Positions 25,636 through 38,441 of a stretch of DNA of 64,000 bases are shown here, in pieces (position 1 is the stretch's first letter; each line of letters opens with the position of its first letter). This stretch comes from Tepidiforma bonchosmolovskayae (GTDB lineage Bacteria; Chloroflexota; Dehalococcoidia; Tepidiformales; Tepidiformaceae): positions 2,170,001 to 2,234,000 of the forward strand of contig NZ_CP042829.1 of NCBI RefSeq assembly GCF_008838325.1, read 5' to 3'. The position numbers were made by a program, and so were the translations under genes. The notes beneath the pieces are model-generated. The model saw nothing but the letters and a program-made list of their open reading frames with translations. It was not told where the DNA came from and did no database searches.

Positions 25636-26811
25636 ATGGGCCACTTCCGATTCCTCACCGCCGGCGAGAGCCACGGCAAGGGCCTCACGATGGTCATCGA
25701 AGGCCTGCCCGCCGGCCTCCCCCTCTCCGAAGCCGACATCGCGCCGGACCTCGCCCGCCGCCAGGGCGGCTACGGCCGCGGCGGCCGCATGAAAATCGAA
25801 AAGGACCGCGCTGAAATCACCGCCGGCGTCCGGCACGGCCGCACCCTCGGTTCACCCGTCGCCCTCTGGATTGAGAACCGCGACTGGGTCAACTGGACCG
25901 AGAAAATGGCCGTCGAGCCGGTCGAGACTGAAATCGAACGCGTCACCCGCCTCCGCCCTGGCCACGCCGACCTGCCCGGCGCCATCAAGTACGGCTTCGA
26001 TGACGTCCGCAACGTCCTCGAGCGCGCCTCCGCCCGCGAAACCGCCGCCCGCGTCGCCGTCGGCGCCGTCGCCCGCCGCCTCCTCGCGGAGTTCGGCGTC
26101 GAAATCCGCAGCCACGTCCTCTCCATCGCCGGCGTCGAGGCCCGCGTCCCCGACCCCATTGACTGGGACGCCGTGGAGGCAAGCCCCGTCCGCTGCGCCG
26201 ACCCCGCCGCTGCCGAGGCGATGGTCGCAGCCATCAACGCCGCCAAGCCCGAGGGCGACACCGTCGGCGGCGAAATCGAAGTGCGCGCCATGGGCGTCCC
26301 GCCCGGCCTCGGCAGCCACGTCCACTGGGACCGCAAGCTCGACGGCCGCATCGCCCAGGCAATCCTGAGCATCAACGCCTTTAAGGCCGTCGGCCTCGGG
26401 CTCGGGTTCGAAGCCGCCCGCATGCGCGGCTCCCGGGTCCACGATGTCATCCTCCCGGTCGACCAGTGGCAGGGCCGCCCCTGGCGCCATGCCACCAACA
26501 ACGCCGGCGGCATCGAAGCCGGCATCACCACCGGCGAAGACATCATCGTCCGCGCCGCCATCAAGCCGATCCCCACCCTCGCCCACCCCCTCCCCTCCGT
26601 CGACCTCGATACCGGCGAGGAGGTCCTCGCCCACTACGAGCGCAGCGACGTCTGCGTCGTCCCTGCCGGGGGCGTCGTGGCCGAGGCGATGGTCGCCATC
26701 GTCCTCGCCGACGCGTGGCTCGAGAAGTTCGGCGGCGACACCCTCGACGAGGTGCGCCGCAATTACGAGGGGTTCCTCGCGACCATCGGCCCCCGCGCCC
26801 GGAGCAGCTGA
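25636..26811 (+). CDS. aroC: Chorismate synthase
   Basis: A 391-residue AroC that makes chorismate from EPSP with reduced FMN. Signatures: FLTAGESHGKGLTMVIEGLP (residues ~5-24), GGYGRGGRMKIEKDRAEITAGVRHGRT, RPGHADLPGAIKYGFDDVRN with ERASARETAARVA, and the C-terminal FGGDTLDEVRRNYEGF. Length is slightly above the bacterial average but complete. The stop shares one base with the aroKB start. Confidence 0.97.
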   Translation: MGHFRFLTAGESHGKGLTMVIEGLPAGLPLSEADIAPDLARRQGGYGRGGRMKIEKDRAEITAGVRHGRTLGSPVALWIENRDWVNWTEKMAVEPVETEIERVTRLRPGHADLPGAIKYGFDDVRNVLERASARETAARVAVGAVARRLLAEFGVEIRSHVLSIAGVEARVPDPIDWDAVEASPVRCADPAAAEAMVAAINAAKPEGDTVGGEIEVRAMGVPPGLGSHVHWDRKLDGRIAQAILSINAFKAVGLGLGFEAARMRGSRVHDVILPVDQWQGRPWRHATNNAGGIEAGITTGEDIIVRAAIKPIPTLAHPLPSVDLDTGEEVLAHYERSDVCVVPAGGVVAEAMVAIVLADAWLEKFGGDTLDEVRRNYEGFLATIGPRARSS

Positions 26812-28484
26812 TGGTCCCGCGCCGCATCTTCCTCATCGGCCTCTCCGGCAGCGGCAAGTCCACCACCGGCCGTATCCTCGCCCGCCGCCTCGGCTGGGAG
26901 TTCATCGACACCGACGACGAGATTGAGCGCGAGGCCGGGCGCACCGTCGCCGAGCTGTTCGCCGCGGAGGGCGAGGCGGCCTTCCGCCAGCGCGAACTCC
27001 GCGCCCTCGAGCGGGCCGCCGCGCGCGAGCCAGTCGTCGTCGCGACCGGCGGGGGCGCTCCCACCATCCCTGCCGCCCGTCCCATCCTCGGCACCGGCTT
27101 CGTCGTCTGGCTCGCCGTCTCCCCGGCCGTCGCCGCGCAGCGCATCCTCGCCGCCCCCGGCGGCTCCGAGCGGCCCCTGCTCGCCGGCGACCCCCGCGCC
27201 CGCCTGGAGGCGCTCCTCCAGTCCCGCATCGACCTCTACCGCGGCGCCGACGCTGCCGTCGATTGCGACGACCTCACCCCTGAGGAGCAGGCCGAGGAGA
27301 TCGAGCGGCTCTGGTACGAATGGCAGCGCGACCCTGCCCCGCCCGGCCAGCGCTTCTACTCGCCGTACGCCGCCCCCCGCGAGACCGGGCCCGGCGTTAT
27401 CCCGGAACCCGCCGCCATCGTCACTGCCCCCGGCGGAACCTACCCCGTCCTCGTCGGCGAAGGAGCCCTCGGCGCCCTCGGCGCCATCTGCCGCGACCTC
27501 GGCCTCGACGGCCGAGCCTTCATCATCACCGACACCACCGTCGGCCCCCTCTTCGCCGCCCGCGCCGGGGCCGCGCTCGAATCCGCCGGGTACACGGCCG
27601 CGACCTTCGCCATCCCGGCGGGTGAAGAGCACAAAAACCTCCAGACCCTCGCCGCCGTCTACGACTTCCTCATCGACCACCGGATTGAGCGGACGGACTT
27701 CATCGTCACCCTCGGCGGCGGCGTCGTCACCGACCTCGCCGGGTTCGCCGCAGCCACCATCCTCCGCGGCGTCCCCTTCCTCCACGCCCCCACCTCCCTC
27801 CTCGCCATGGCCGACGCTGCCATCGGCGGCAAAACCGGCATCGACCACCCCCGCGGCAAGAACCTCATCGGCGCCTTCGCGCAGCCGCGCGCCGTCGTCA
27901 TCGACCCCCTCCTCCTCCGCACCCTCCCCGACCGCCAGCTCCGCAACGGCTGGGCTGAACTCCTCAAGCACGGCTTCATCCTCGACGAGCCCCTCGTCCG
28001 CGACCTCGAAGCAGCCTCCATCGACGGCCCGCCCCTCACCTCGGCCGACCTGATCGCCCGCTCCGTCGCCATCAAGGCCGCCATCGTCTCCGAAGATGAA
28101 CGCGAATCCGGCCGCCGCACCCTCCTGAACTACGGCCACACGGTCGGCCACGCCATCGAGGCCGTCACCGGCTACCGGGCCTACCTCCACGGCGAAGCCG
28201 TCGCCATCGGCATGCGCGCCGCCGGCATCATCGCCGCCGAACTCGGCCTGCTGCCGCCCGCCGACCTCGAGCGCCAGCAGGCCCTCATCCGCCGCTTCGG
28301 CCTGCCCGAAGCCGCCCCCGGCCTCGACCCCCGCGCCGTCTTCGACGCCACCCTCGTCGATAAGAAGGTCCGCGCCGGCGCCATCCGCTGGGTCCTGCTC
28401 GAGCGCATCGGCCAGGCAGTCGTCCGCCAGGGCGTCCCCGACGCCGTCGTGCACTACGCCATCGAGACCGTGACCCGCCCGTGA
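26811..28484 (+). CDS. aroKB: Bifunctional shikimate kinase / 3-dehydroquinate synthase (AroK-AroB fusion)
   Basis: A 557-residue fusion. Residues ~1-180 are a shikimate kinase with Walker A GLSGSGKSTTGR, the substrate region DTDDEIEREAGRTVAELFAAEGE and GGGAPT. After a linker, ~205-557 is dehydroquinate synthase with the NAD-binding GGGVVTDLAGFAAATILRG, GGKTGIDHPRGKNLIGAFAQP, and the zinc ligands in the regions GWAELLKHG, GHTVGHAIE and HGEAVA. No stop or frameshift lies between the halves. Fused aroKB genes are known in Thermotoga and a few other bacteria. It follows aroC (1-bp overlap) and precedes tgt (GTGA overlap). Confidence 0.96.
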   Translation: MVPRRIFLIGLSGSGKSTTGRILARRLGWEFIDTDDEIEREAGRTVAELFAAEGEAAFRQRELRALERAAAREPVVVATGGGAPTIPAARPILGTGFVVWLAVSPAVAAQRILAAPGGSERPLLAGDPRARLEALLQSRIDLYRGADAAVDCDDLTPEEQAEEIERLWYEWQRDPAPPGQRFYSPYAAPRETGPGVIPEPAAIVTAPGGTYPVLVGEGALGALGAICRDLGLDGRAFIITDTTVGPLFAARAGAALESAGYTAATFAIPAGEEHKNLQTLAAVYDFLIDHRIERTDFIVTLGGGVVTDLAGFAAATILRGVPFLHAPTSLLAMADAAIGGKTGIDHPRGKNLIGAFAQPRAVVIDPLLLRTLPDRQLRNGWAELLKHGFILDEPLVRDLEAASIDGPPLTSADLIARSVAIKAAIVSEDERESGRRTLLNYGHTVGHAIEAVTGYRAYLHGEAVAIGMRAAGIIAAELGLLPPADLERQQALIRRFGLPEAAPGLDPRAVFDATLVDKKVRAGAIRWVLLERIGQAVVRQGVPDAVVHYAIETVTRP

Positions 28485-29638
28485 CGGCAGCTGCAGCCTT
28501 CCGGTTCGAACTCACCACCCGCCCGCCCGGCCCCGTCGCCCCGCGCACCGGCCGGCTCCATACCGCCCACGGCGTCGTCGAAACGCCCGTATTCATGCCG
28601 GTCGGCACCCTCGCCACCGTCAAAACCCTCCTCCCCGCAGAAGTCGTCGAAACCGGCGCCAGCATCATCCTCGTCAACGCCTACCACCTCTACCTCCGGC
28701 CCGGCCATCGCCTCATCGAGCGGCTCGGCGGCGTCCACCGCTTCATGCGGTGGGACCGCCCCATCCTCGCCGATAGCGGCGGCTTCCAGGTCTTCTCCCT
28801 CGCCGGCCTCCGCAAAGTCACCGAAGACGGCGTCCGCTTCCGCTCCCACATCGACGGCTCCGAGCATCACTACACGCCCGAGCTCGCCATGGAAGTCCAG
28901 CAGGCCCTCGGCGTCGATATCGCCATGCCGCTCGACCATGTCGTTCCCGGCGATGCCCCGTACGAGGCCGCGGCCGAAGCCGTCGACCGCACCCTGCGCT
29001 GGTACCGCCGCTGCCGCGACGCCGCCCCGGGCCTGCCGACCTTCGCCATCATCCAGGGCGGGACTCACCCCGCCCTCCGCCGCTACCACGCCCGCGAAGC
29101 CCTCCAGGCCGAACCCCCCGGCTTCTCCATCGGCGGCCTCTCCGTCGGCGAACCCAAAGCCCGCATGTGGGAGACCGTCGAACTCACCAACGCCGAGCTC
29201 CCCATCGACCGGCCCCGCTACCTCATGGGCGTTGGCAGCCCCGAAGACCTCGTCGAAGGCATCGCCCGCGGCATCGACATGTTCGATTGCGTCCTCCCCA
29301 CCAGGCTCGGCCGCAACGGCGCCCTTTTCACGGATGCTGGCCGGCTCACCATCCGCAACGCCGCCAACCGCGAGGTCGATGCCCCGCCCGACCCCGGCTG
29401 CGATTGCCTCGCCTGCCGCCAGTTCAGCCTCGCCTACCTCCACCACCTCTTCCGGAACGATGAGCTGCTCGGGCACCGGCTCGCAACCCACCACAACCTG
29501 CGCTACCTCGCCCGGCTCGTCGAACGCGCCCGGCAGGCCATCCGCGCCGGCAGCTTCGAACAGTTTCGCCGCGAGTTTCTCTCCCGCTACCGCACCGCCG
29601 ACGAGGAGGCGCGCCTCGCCAGCCGGCGGCGAATGTGA
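28481..29638 (+). CDS. tgt: Queuine tRNA-ribosyltransferase
   Basis: A 385-residue TGT exchanging guanine for preQ1 at the wobble position of GUN-anticodon tRNAs. The catalytic Asp region ILADSGGFQVFSLAGLRKVTE and the substrate loops GGTHPALR and GGLSVGEPKA are present. The nucleophile Asp is in GIDMFDCVLPTRLGRNG. The zinc site C-x-C-x2-C...H is CDCLACRQFSLAYLHH. Starts at a GTG overlapping aroKB by 4 bp; last gene before the rRNA operon promoter. Confidence 0.97.
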   Translation: MTAAAAFRFELTTRPPGPVAPRTGRLHTAHGVVETPVFMPVGTLATVKTLLPAEVVETGASIILVNAYHLYLRPGHRLIERLGGVHRFMRWDRPILADSGGFQVFSLAGLRKVTEDGVRFRSHIDGSEHHYTPELAMEVQQALGVDIAMPLDHVVPGDAPYEAAAEAVDRTLRWYRRCRDAAPGLPTFAIIQGGTHPALRRYHAREALQAEPPGFSIGGLSVGEPKARMWETVELTNAELPIDRPRYLMGVGSPEDLVEGIARGIDMFDCVLPTRLGRNGALFTDAGRLTIRNAANREVDAPPDPGCDCLACRQFSLAYLHHLFRNDELLGHRLATHHNLRYLARLVERARQAIRAGSFEQFRREFLSRYRTADEEARLASRRRM

Positions 29639-29752
29639 AAAAACTGCTCCCGGGCCGGTACGGACCCCTTGCAAAGAACGTCGAGACGTGCCATCTTGAA
29701 AGTCCCCCGCCGGCCACAGTCAGGGCGGCAGCGCCCGCGAGGGGCGGCCCCG

Positions 29753-29781
29753 TTGACAGCCTGGCGGAGAGAAGTTAATCT
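29753..29781 (+). promoter_or_regulatory. rRNA operon promoter
   Basis: A perfect TTGACA (29753-29758), a 17-bp spacer and TAATCT (29776-29781) form a near-consensus sigma-70-type promoter. Initiation near 29789 gives a leader of about 105 nt before the 16S. A weaker TTGCAA...CATCTT pair lies upstream at about 29671-29699 and may be an auxiliary promoter. The 258-bp region 29639-29896 otherwise holds only GC-rich stems and the boxA-like element. Confidence 0.8.
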
Positions 29782-29810
29782 TCTCGTTCGGGCCTTGCGA
29801 GAGGCCAGCG

Positions 29811-29823
29811 CACCTTAACAACT
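29811..29823 (+). promoter_or_regulatory. boxA-like antitermination element in the rRNA leader
   Basis: CACCTTAACAACT resembles the boxA of bacterial rRNA leaders (Nus-factor binding). A near copy, CACCTTAAGAACT, precedes the 23S at 31892-31904. Presence in both the leader and the spacer is what known rRNA antitermination sites show. Confidence 0.55.
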
Positions 29824-29840
29824 GGATAGCGGACGAAAGA
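29822..29840 (+). repeat. 16S processing stem, upstream arm
   Basis: The 19-nt arm ctggatagcggacgaaaga is exactly complementary to 31515-31533 beyond the 16S 3' end. The two would loop out the precursor 16S as an RNase III-type processing stalk. Confidence 0.85.
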
Positions 29841-29895
29841 GAACGTCTGGGACCCCGTTCAAACGGAACATCCCGGCCGTAAGGTCGGTTCTGTT

Positions 29896-31387
<1,492 letters not shown>

Positions 31388-31514
31388 CTAGGGAGCCTGC
31401 CCCGGATCCACGCCAGATGCCTCAGCGGTGGGGCAGCTGGCCCGGAAGCAGCACCCAGGTCGATCGGTCCGGCATATCGCCGGGTCGTTACACCACAACG
31501 GCGCCCAGCAGCCG

Positions 31515-31533
31515 TCTTTCGTCCGCTATCCAG
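31515..31533 (+). repeat. 16S processing stem, downstream arm
   Basis: tctttcgtccgctatccag is the exact reverse complement of 29822-29840; it closes the precursor 16S stalk in the spacer before tRNA-Ile. Confidence 0.85.
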
Positions 31534-31563
31534 GTGTCGAAGGTGCACTGGCCGCGTACCCGG

Positions 31564-31640
31564 GGGCCATTAGCTCAGCTGGTTAGAGCGCAGTCCTGAT
31601 AAGACTGAGGTCTCTGGTTCGAGTCCAGAATGGCCCACCA
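31564..31640 (+). tRNA. tRNA-Ile (GAU)
   Basis: A 77-nt cloverleaf in the 16S-23S spacer. Acceptor gggccat pairs with atggccc; anticodon stem cagtc/gactg carries loop CTGATAA, anticodon GAT. The T loop is TTCGAGT and CCA is encoded. Same position as in most bacterial rRNA operons. Confidence 0.98.
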
Positions 31641-31706
31641 TCCTGGCTCAAACCCCGGCCAAACGCTTCACCCCCGGGCGCCGGGCGTGGCATACTCGAA
31701 CCCGGA

Positions 31707-31782
31707 GGGGCCGTAGCTTAGTTGGGAGAGCGCCGCCTTTGCACGGCGGAGGTCAGGAGTTCGAATCTCCTCGGCTCCACCA
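31707..31782 (+). tRNA. tRNA-Ala (UGC)
   Basis: A 76-nt cloverleaf, second in the spacer. Acceptor ggggccg pairs with cggctcc (one G-T), anticodon stem ccgcc/ggcgg, anticodon TGC, T loop TTCGAAT, encoded CCA. Confidence 0.98.
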
Positions 31783-31891
31783 GCCAGTTCGGCCTCCCGG
31801 CGGTACCAGGCAATCGACACAGGCTTCGCATCCAGCCCCTGCCAGCACGGCAGCGGCCGGCGGCGAAGCCGGGCTCCCAGCCGGGAGCACG

Positions 31892-31904
31892 CACCTTAAG
31901 AACT
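31892..31904 (+). promoter_or_regulatory. boxA-like element before 23S
   Basis: CACCTTAAGAACT repeats the leader element at 29811 with two differences (A to G, C to A shifts) and immediately precedes the 23S processing arm, as spacer boxA elements do. Confidence 0.5.
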
Positions 31905-31916
31905 GAAGAGCGAAGA
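31902..31916 (+). repeat. 23S processing stem, upstream arm
   Basis: actgaagagcgaaga pairs perfectly with 34979-34993, and the pairing continues past one bulged base into tactgc/gcagt. This is the precursor 23S stalk. Confidence 0.85.
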
Positions 31917-31992
31917 TACTGCATCGCCTCGGCGGCACGCGCGAGCGTCGCCATCGAGGCCGGGCAATTCATACCGACCGAGTCTTGGTGGA

Positions 31993-34939
<2,947 letters not shown>

Positions 34940-34978
34940 CAGCAAGACTCGTCGCGCATGATGCGCCCGTCCCGCAGT

Positions 34979-34993
34979 TCTTCGCTCTTCAGT
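34979..34993 (+). repeat. 23S processing stem, downstream arm
   Basis: tcttcgctcttcagt is the reverse complement of 31902-31916, closing the precursor 23S stalk 40 nt beyond the mature 3' end. Confidence 0.85.
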
Positions 34994-35028
34994 CCTCGAG
35001 GTGCACCGGCTCGCCGGCCCTCACATAC

Positions 35029-35103
<75 letters not shown>

Positions 35104-35123
35104 AACCCACACAGCACAGCACA

Positions 35124-35158
35124 ACGGCCCGGGTCACCCGACCCGGGCCGTAGCTTTT
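35124..35158 (+). terminator. Intrinsic terminator of the rRNA operon
   Basis: A perfect 12-bp stem (acggcccgggtc / gacccgggccgt) with loop ACCC, followed by AGCTTTT. From here to the cobU stop (about 195 bp) I see no gene; the region is GC-rich with no clear signal, and no 5S rRNA. Confidence 0.9.
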
Positions 35159-35353
35159 CCCGCCTGCCTCCAGTCCCGACCCCCTCGTCCATCGCCTCCC
35201 CCTGCGGGCCGTTCGGCCCCCGGCTGAACCCCGTTCGAACGTCACCCGCCCATCCGGCGGCCCCGTCCCGCCGGGGATCTCCCCTGCACCGCCAGCACCG
35301 GCTCCGCCGCTTCGTCGCCCATGCGGCCGCATTCCCCCACCCGGACGACGCCC

Positions 35354-35908
35354 TCAGCTCCCCACCACCAGCGCCCTCCCCGCCACGACCAGCACCACCG
35401 CATCCGCCTCCCGGCCAATCGCCTGGTTCGCCAGCCCCAGCGCATCGCGGTAGTACCGCGTCAGCCGGCCGACCGGCACAATCCCCCAGCCCACCTCGTT
35501 TGTCACCACCACCGTCGCGCCCGCGCGCGCCCGCGCCGCCGCCGCGAGCCGCCGCGCCCCGGCCGCCGCCTCCTCCACCAGCCGCTCCCATGCCGCGGGA
35601 GGCGCATCATCGCCCAGCCCCGCCCGCCAGAACAGATTCCCGCACCACGTCGCCAGGCACTCCACCAGCACCGTCGCTCCGGCATCGGCCCCTGCAACCG
35701 CGCCCGCCAGGTCCAGCGGCTCCTCGACGGTGGCCCATCGCGCCGGGCGGCGTGCCCGGTGGGCCGCCACCCGCCCCGCCGTTTCCTCGTCGGTCGCCTC
35801 CATCGTCGCCACATACACGACTGGCGCCCCCGTCGCAGCCGCCAGCTCCTCGGCGTAACGGCTCTTGCCGCTCCGCGCCCCGCCCGTGACCAGCGTCAGC
35901 CGGCCCAT
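35354..35908 (-). CDS. cobU: Adenosylcobinamide kinase / guanylyltransferase
   Basis: A 184-residue CobU/CobP that phosphorylates adenosylcobinamide and attaches GMP. Walker A GGARSGKSRYAEEL is at residues ~7-20; VVYVATMEATDEE and the late VVTNEVGWGIVP region are family features. The ATG at 35908 shares one base with the cobQ stop (TGATG); an in-frame extension of eight codons upstream is less likely. It is the last gene of the corrinoid operon. Confidence 0.94.
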   Translation of the reverse strand: MGRLTLVTGGARSGKSRYAEELAAATGAPVVYVATMEATDEETAGRVAAHRARRPARWATVEEPLDLAGAVAGADAGATVLVECLATWCGNLFWRAGLGDDAPPAAWERLVEEAAAGARRLAAAARARAGATVVVTNEVGWGIVPVGRLTRYYRDALGLANQAIGREADAVVLVVAGRALVVGS

Positions 35909-37410
35909 CACTCCGCCCCCGCCAGCGCCCACGATGCGACCCGCTCGATGTCCAGCGACGACTCGAGCACGTCGGCCAGCCGGTCGAAGGCCGCATCTTC
36001 GTCCTCCACCTCACCCGGCGCAAAGGGCTTCCCGCGGAGGCGCGCCACGTTCCCCAGCAGCCGCGCCCTGAACTCCCGATCCCGAAAGGCCCCGTGGACA
36101 TACCACCCGAAGACCAGCCCATCGTCCGAGGCGGCCCCGATCGGCTCCCCTTCTATGGTCCAGGCCGCCGGCTCGCCCTCGATGGCTGTCGCCCCGGCGT
36201 GGATCTCGTACCCCTCGACCTCGAGACCCGCGCACCCGTCGAGCAGTCCGGGCCCGCCCTCCAGGCGGACCCGGCTCACGCGGGTAACTTTCCCCCGCCC
36301 GAACCGTGTCCGGCAACGCAGCCACCCCAGCCCCTCGGCAGCGCCCGCCTCCCCCTCCACCCCCTCCGGGTCTTCAATGGCCTCCCCGAGCAGCTGAAAT
36401 CCTCCGCAGATCCCGATCACCGGCACCCCCGCAGCCCGCAGCCGCTCCAGCGCCGCATCGAACCCCTCAGCTCGCAGCCACGCAAGGTCGTCCCGGGTCG
36501 CCTTCGTCCCCGGGACGATGACGAGGTCCGGCTCCCCGAGCTGGCCCGGCTGCCCGACGTACCGCACCCGCACGTCCGGCTCCCGTTCGAGCGGGTCGAA
36601 GTCATCGAAGTTCGCGATCCGCGGCAGCCGGATCACCGCGACGTCGACCCCCCGGAATGGGCCGTGCGTGTCCCGCCGCCGGTCGAGCGCAACCGAGTCC
36701 TCTTCGGCGATGCCCGGCTCGCGAATCCACGGAACAACCCCAACGACCGGCACCCCGGTCAGCCGCTTGATCTCCTGCAGCCCCGGCTCAAGCAGCGAAG
36801 GGTCCCCCCGCAGCTTGTTGATGATGAATCCCCTCACGAGCGCCTGCTCCTCTGGTTCGAGCAGGTGGTACGTCCCGTACAGGTGCGCGAACACGCCGCC
36901 CCGGTCAATGTCACCGACAATCAGCACAGGCGCTCCCGCGTACCTCGCCACCCGCATATTCGAAATGTCCCGCGCCTTCAGGTTGATCTCCGCCGGGCTT
37001 CCCGCCCCTTCGATGATGACGAGGTCGAACGCCTCGCGGAGCAGGTCGAGCGACCGCGCCACGTCATCCCAGATGCGCGCCTTCGCCTCCTGGTAGGCGG
37101 CCGCGTGCAGTGTCCCAATCGGGCGCCCGAGGACCACGACCTGCGACCGCAGGTTCCCCTCCGGCTTCAGCAGCACCGGATTCATCTCCACGCGCGGAAG
37201 CGCCCGCGCCGCCAGCGCCTGCACGTACTGCGCCCGCCCGATCTCGCCTCCGCCGGGCACCACCGCCGCATTGTTCGACATGTTCTGCGCCTTGAACGGC
37301 GCAACCCGTACGCCTCGCCGTGCAAACAGGCGGCACAGCCCCGTAACCAGCAGGCTCTTCCCCGCCGACGAGGCGGTCCCCTGCACCATCAAGACTCCCC
37401 CGCGAGACAT
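35908..37410 (-). CDS. cobQ: Cobyric acid synthase (amidase)
   Basis: A 500-residue CobQ/CbiP that amidates four carboxyl groups of the corrin ring using glutamine. The N-terminal ATPase half has MVQGTASSAGKSLLVTGLCR and KAQNMSNNAAVVPGG; the C-terminal half is a class I glutamine amidotransferase with the nucleophile Cys in GVPVIGICGGFQLLGE (about residues 335-350) and the His in FGWYVHG. The ATG at 37410 has a GGAGG site; a second ATG at 37389 also has one, giving MVQGTAS. The longer form matches homologues. It overlaps the upstream cobD by 22 bp. Confidence 0.95.
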   Translation of the reverse strand: MSRGGVLMVQGTASSAGKSLLVTGLCRLFARRGVRVAPFKAQNMSNNAAVVPGGGEIGRAQYVQALAARALPRVEMNPVLLKPEGNLRSQVVVLGRPIGTLHAAAYQEAKARIWDDVARSLDLLREAFDLVIIEGAGSPAEINLKARDISNMRVARYAGAPVLIVGDIDRGGVFAHLYGTYHLLEPEEQALVRGFIINKLRGDPSLLEPGLQEIKRLTGVPVVGVVPWIREPGIAEEDSVALDRRRDTHGPFRGVDVAVIRLPRIANFDDFDPLEREPDVRVRYVGQPGQLGEPDLVIVPGTKATRDDLAWLRAEGFDAALERLRAAGVPVIGICGGFQLLGEAIEDPEGVEGEAGAAEGLGWLRCRTRFGRGKVTRVSRVRLEGGPGLLDGCAGLEVEGYEIHAGATAIEGEPAAWTIEGEPIGAASDDGLVFGWYVHGAFRDREFRARLLGNVARLRGKPFAPGEVEDEDAAFDRLADVLESSLDIERVASWALAGAE

Positions 37411-38441
37411 CGCCGTACCTCCGACATAGCCTCGAGCAGCCGCTCAACGTAACGCTCGTGCGGGACTGCCACCCGCACCCACTCCGGCAGCCCGAACGAA
37501 GCGCAGTCCCGGACAGCGAACCCCCGTCCGAGCAGTCGCGCCCTGAACGCCGCGCCGTCCCCCACCCGCACGAGCAGGAAGTTCGCCAGCGATGGGCGAA
37601 CGGCGAACCCCGCCCGCTCGAGCGCGTCGAGCAGCCGCGTACGCGTCGCCGCGACCTTCCCTGCGCTCTCCCGGCAAAACGCCTCCAGCTTGAGCGCCGC
37701 CATCCCGGCCGCCGTCGCCGGCGCGCTCACCGACCACGGCGGCTGCTGCGCCGAAACCCGTTCGATGTCATCCGGCGTCCCGAGCAGGAAGCCCAGCCGG
37801 AGCCCGGGCACCGCGTGGACCTTCGTCAGCGAACGCAGCACCAGCAGCCCCGGAGCCGGCTCGACGCTCTCATCCTCCGGCCACGCGAACGGCATGTAAG
37901 CTTCGTCCACCACCAGCCGGCCGCACACGGCCAGTGCTGCCCGCCGAAGCTGCTCAACCAGCTCCCGCGAACACAGTTCGCCGGTCGGGTTGTTGGGGTT
38001 GCAGAGGAAGGCCAGCGATGGCCGCAGCTCTGCGAACAGCCGCCCCGCGTCGCTGCCGCGAGCAGGGTAGGGCACCTCCACCGAGGACATGCCGGCAGCG
38101 CGCGCGGCCGCAGCGTACTCCCCGAACGTCGGCCCGAAGACGAGGCAGCCGCCGTCCCCGGCAAACGCCCGGCAGAGGAGATAGATCAGCTCACTCGTGC
38201 CGTTGCCCGCCAGCACCTGCCCCGGCTCCAGCCCGAACCGGTCCGCCCATGCCCGGCGCAGTTTCGCAGCGTCCGGCTCGGGGTACCGGCCGATCGTCGC
38301 GTTCGCCGCCGCTGCCGTCACCGCCGGGTGCGGACCGTACGGGTTCAGGCTCGCGCTCAGGTCGACGAGCTCGATGCCCGCCGCTGCAGCAGCGGCCAGC
38401 TCCGCCTCCGTTACCCCGCCGTGCACCACCCGTCCGCTCAT
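37389..38441 (-). CDS. cobD: L-threonine-O-3-phosphate decarboxylase (CobD/CobC type)
   Basis: A 350-residue PLP-dependent fold-type I enzyme giving (R)-1-amino-2-propanol phosphate for the nucleotide loop. SASLNPYGPHPAV, NGTSELIYLLCRAFAGDG, LCNPNNPTGELCS and the PLP Lys in RSLTKVHAVPGLRLGFLLG are diagnostic of the CobD/histidinol-phosphate aminotransferase branch. Context between cbiB and cobQ settles the choice for cobalamin. The start overlaps cbiB by 4 bp (ATGA). Other bacteria name this gene cobC. Confidence 0.92.
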   Translation of the reverse strand: MSGRVVHGGVTEAELAAAAAAGIELVDLSASLNPYGPHPAVTAAAANATIGRYPEPDAAKLRRAWADRFGLEPGQVLAGNGTSELIYLLCRAFAGDGGCLVFGPTFGEYAAAARAAGMSSVEVPYPARGSDAGRLFAELRPSLAFLCNPNNPTGELCSRELVEQLRRAALAVCGRLVVDEAYMPFAWPEDESVEPAPGLLVLRSLTKVHAVPGLRLGFLLGTPDDIERVSAQQPPWSVSAPATAAGMAALKLEAFCRESAGKVAATRTRLLDALERAGFAVRPSLANFLLVRVGDGAAFRARLLGRGFAVRDCASFGLPEWVRVAVPHERYVERLLEAMSEVRRCLAGES

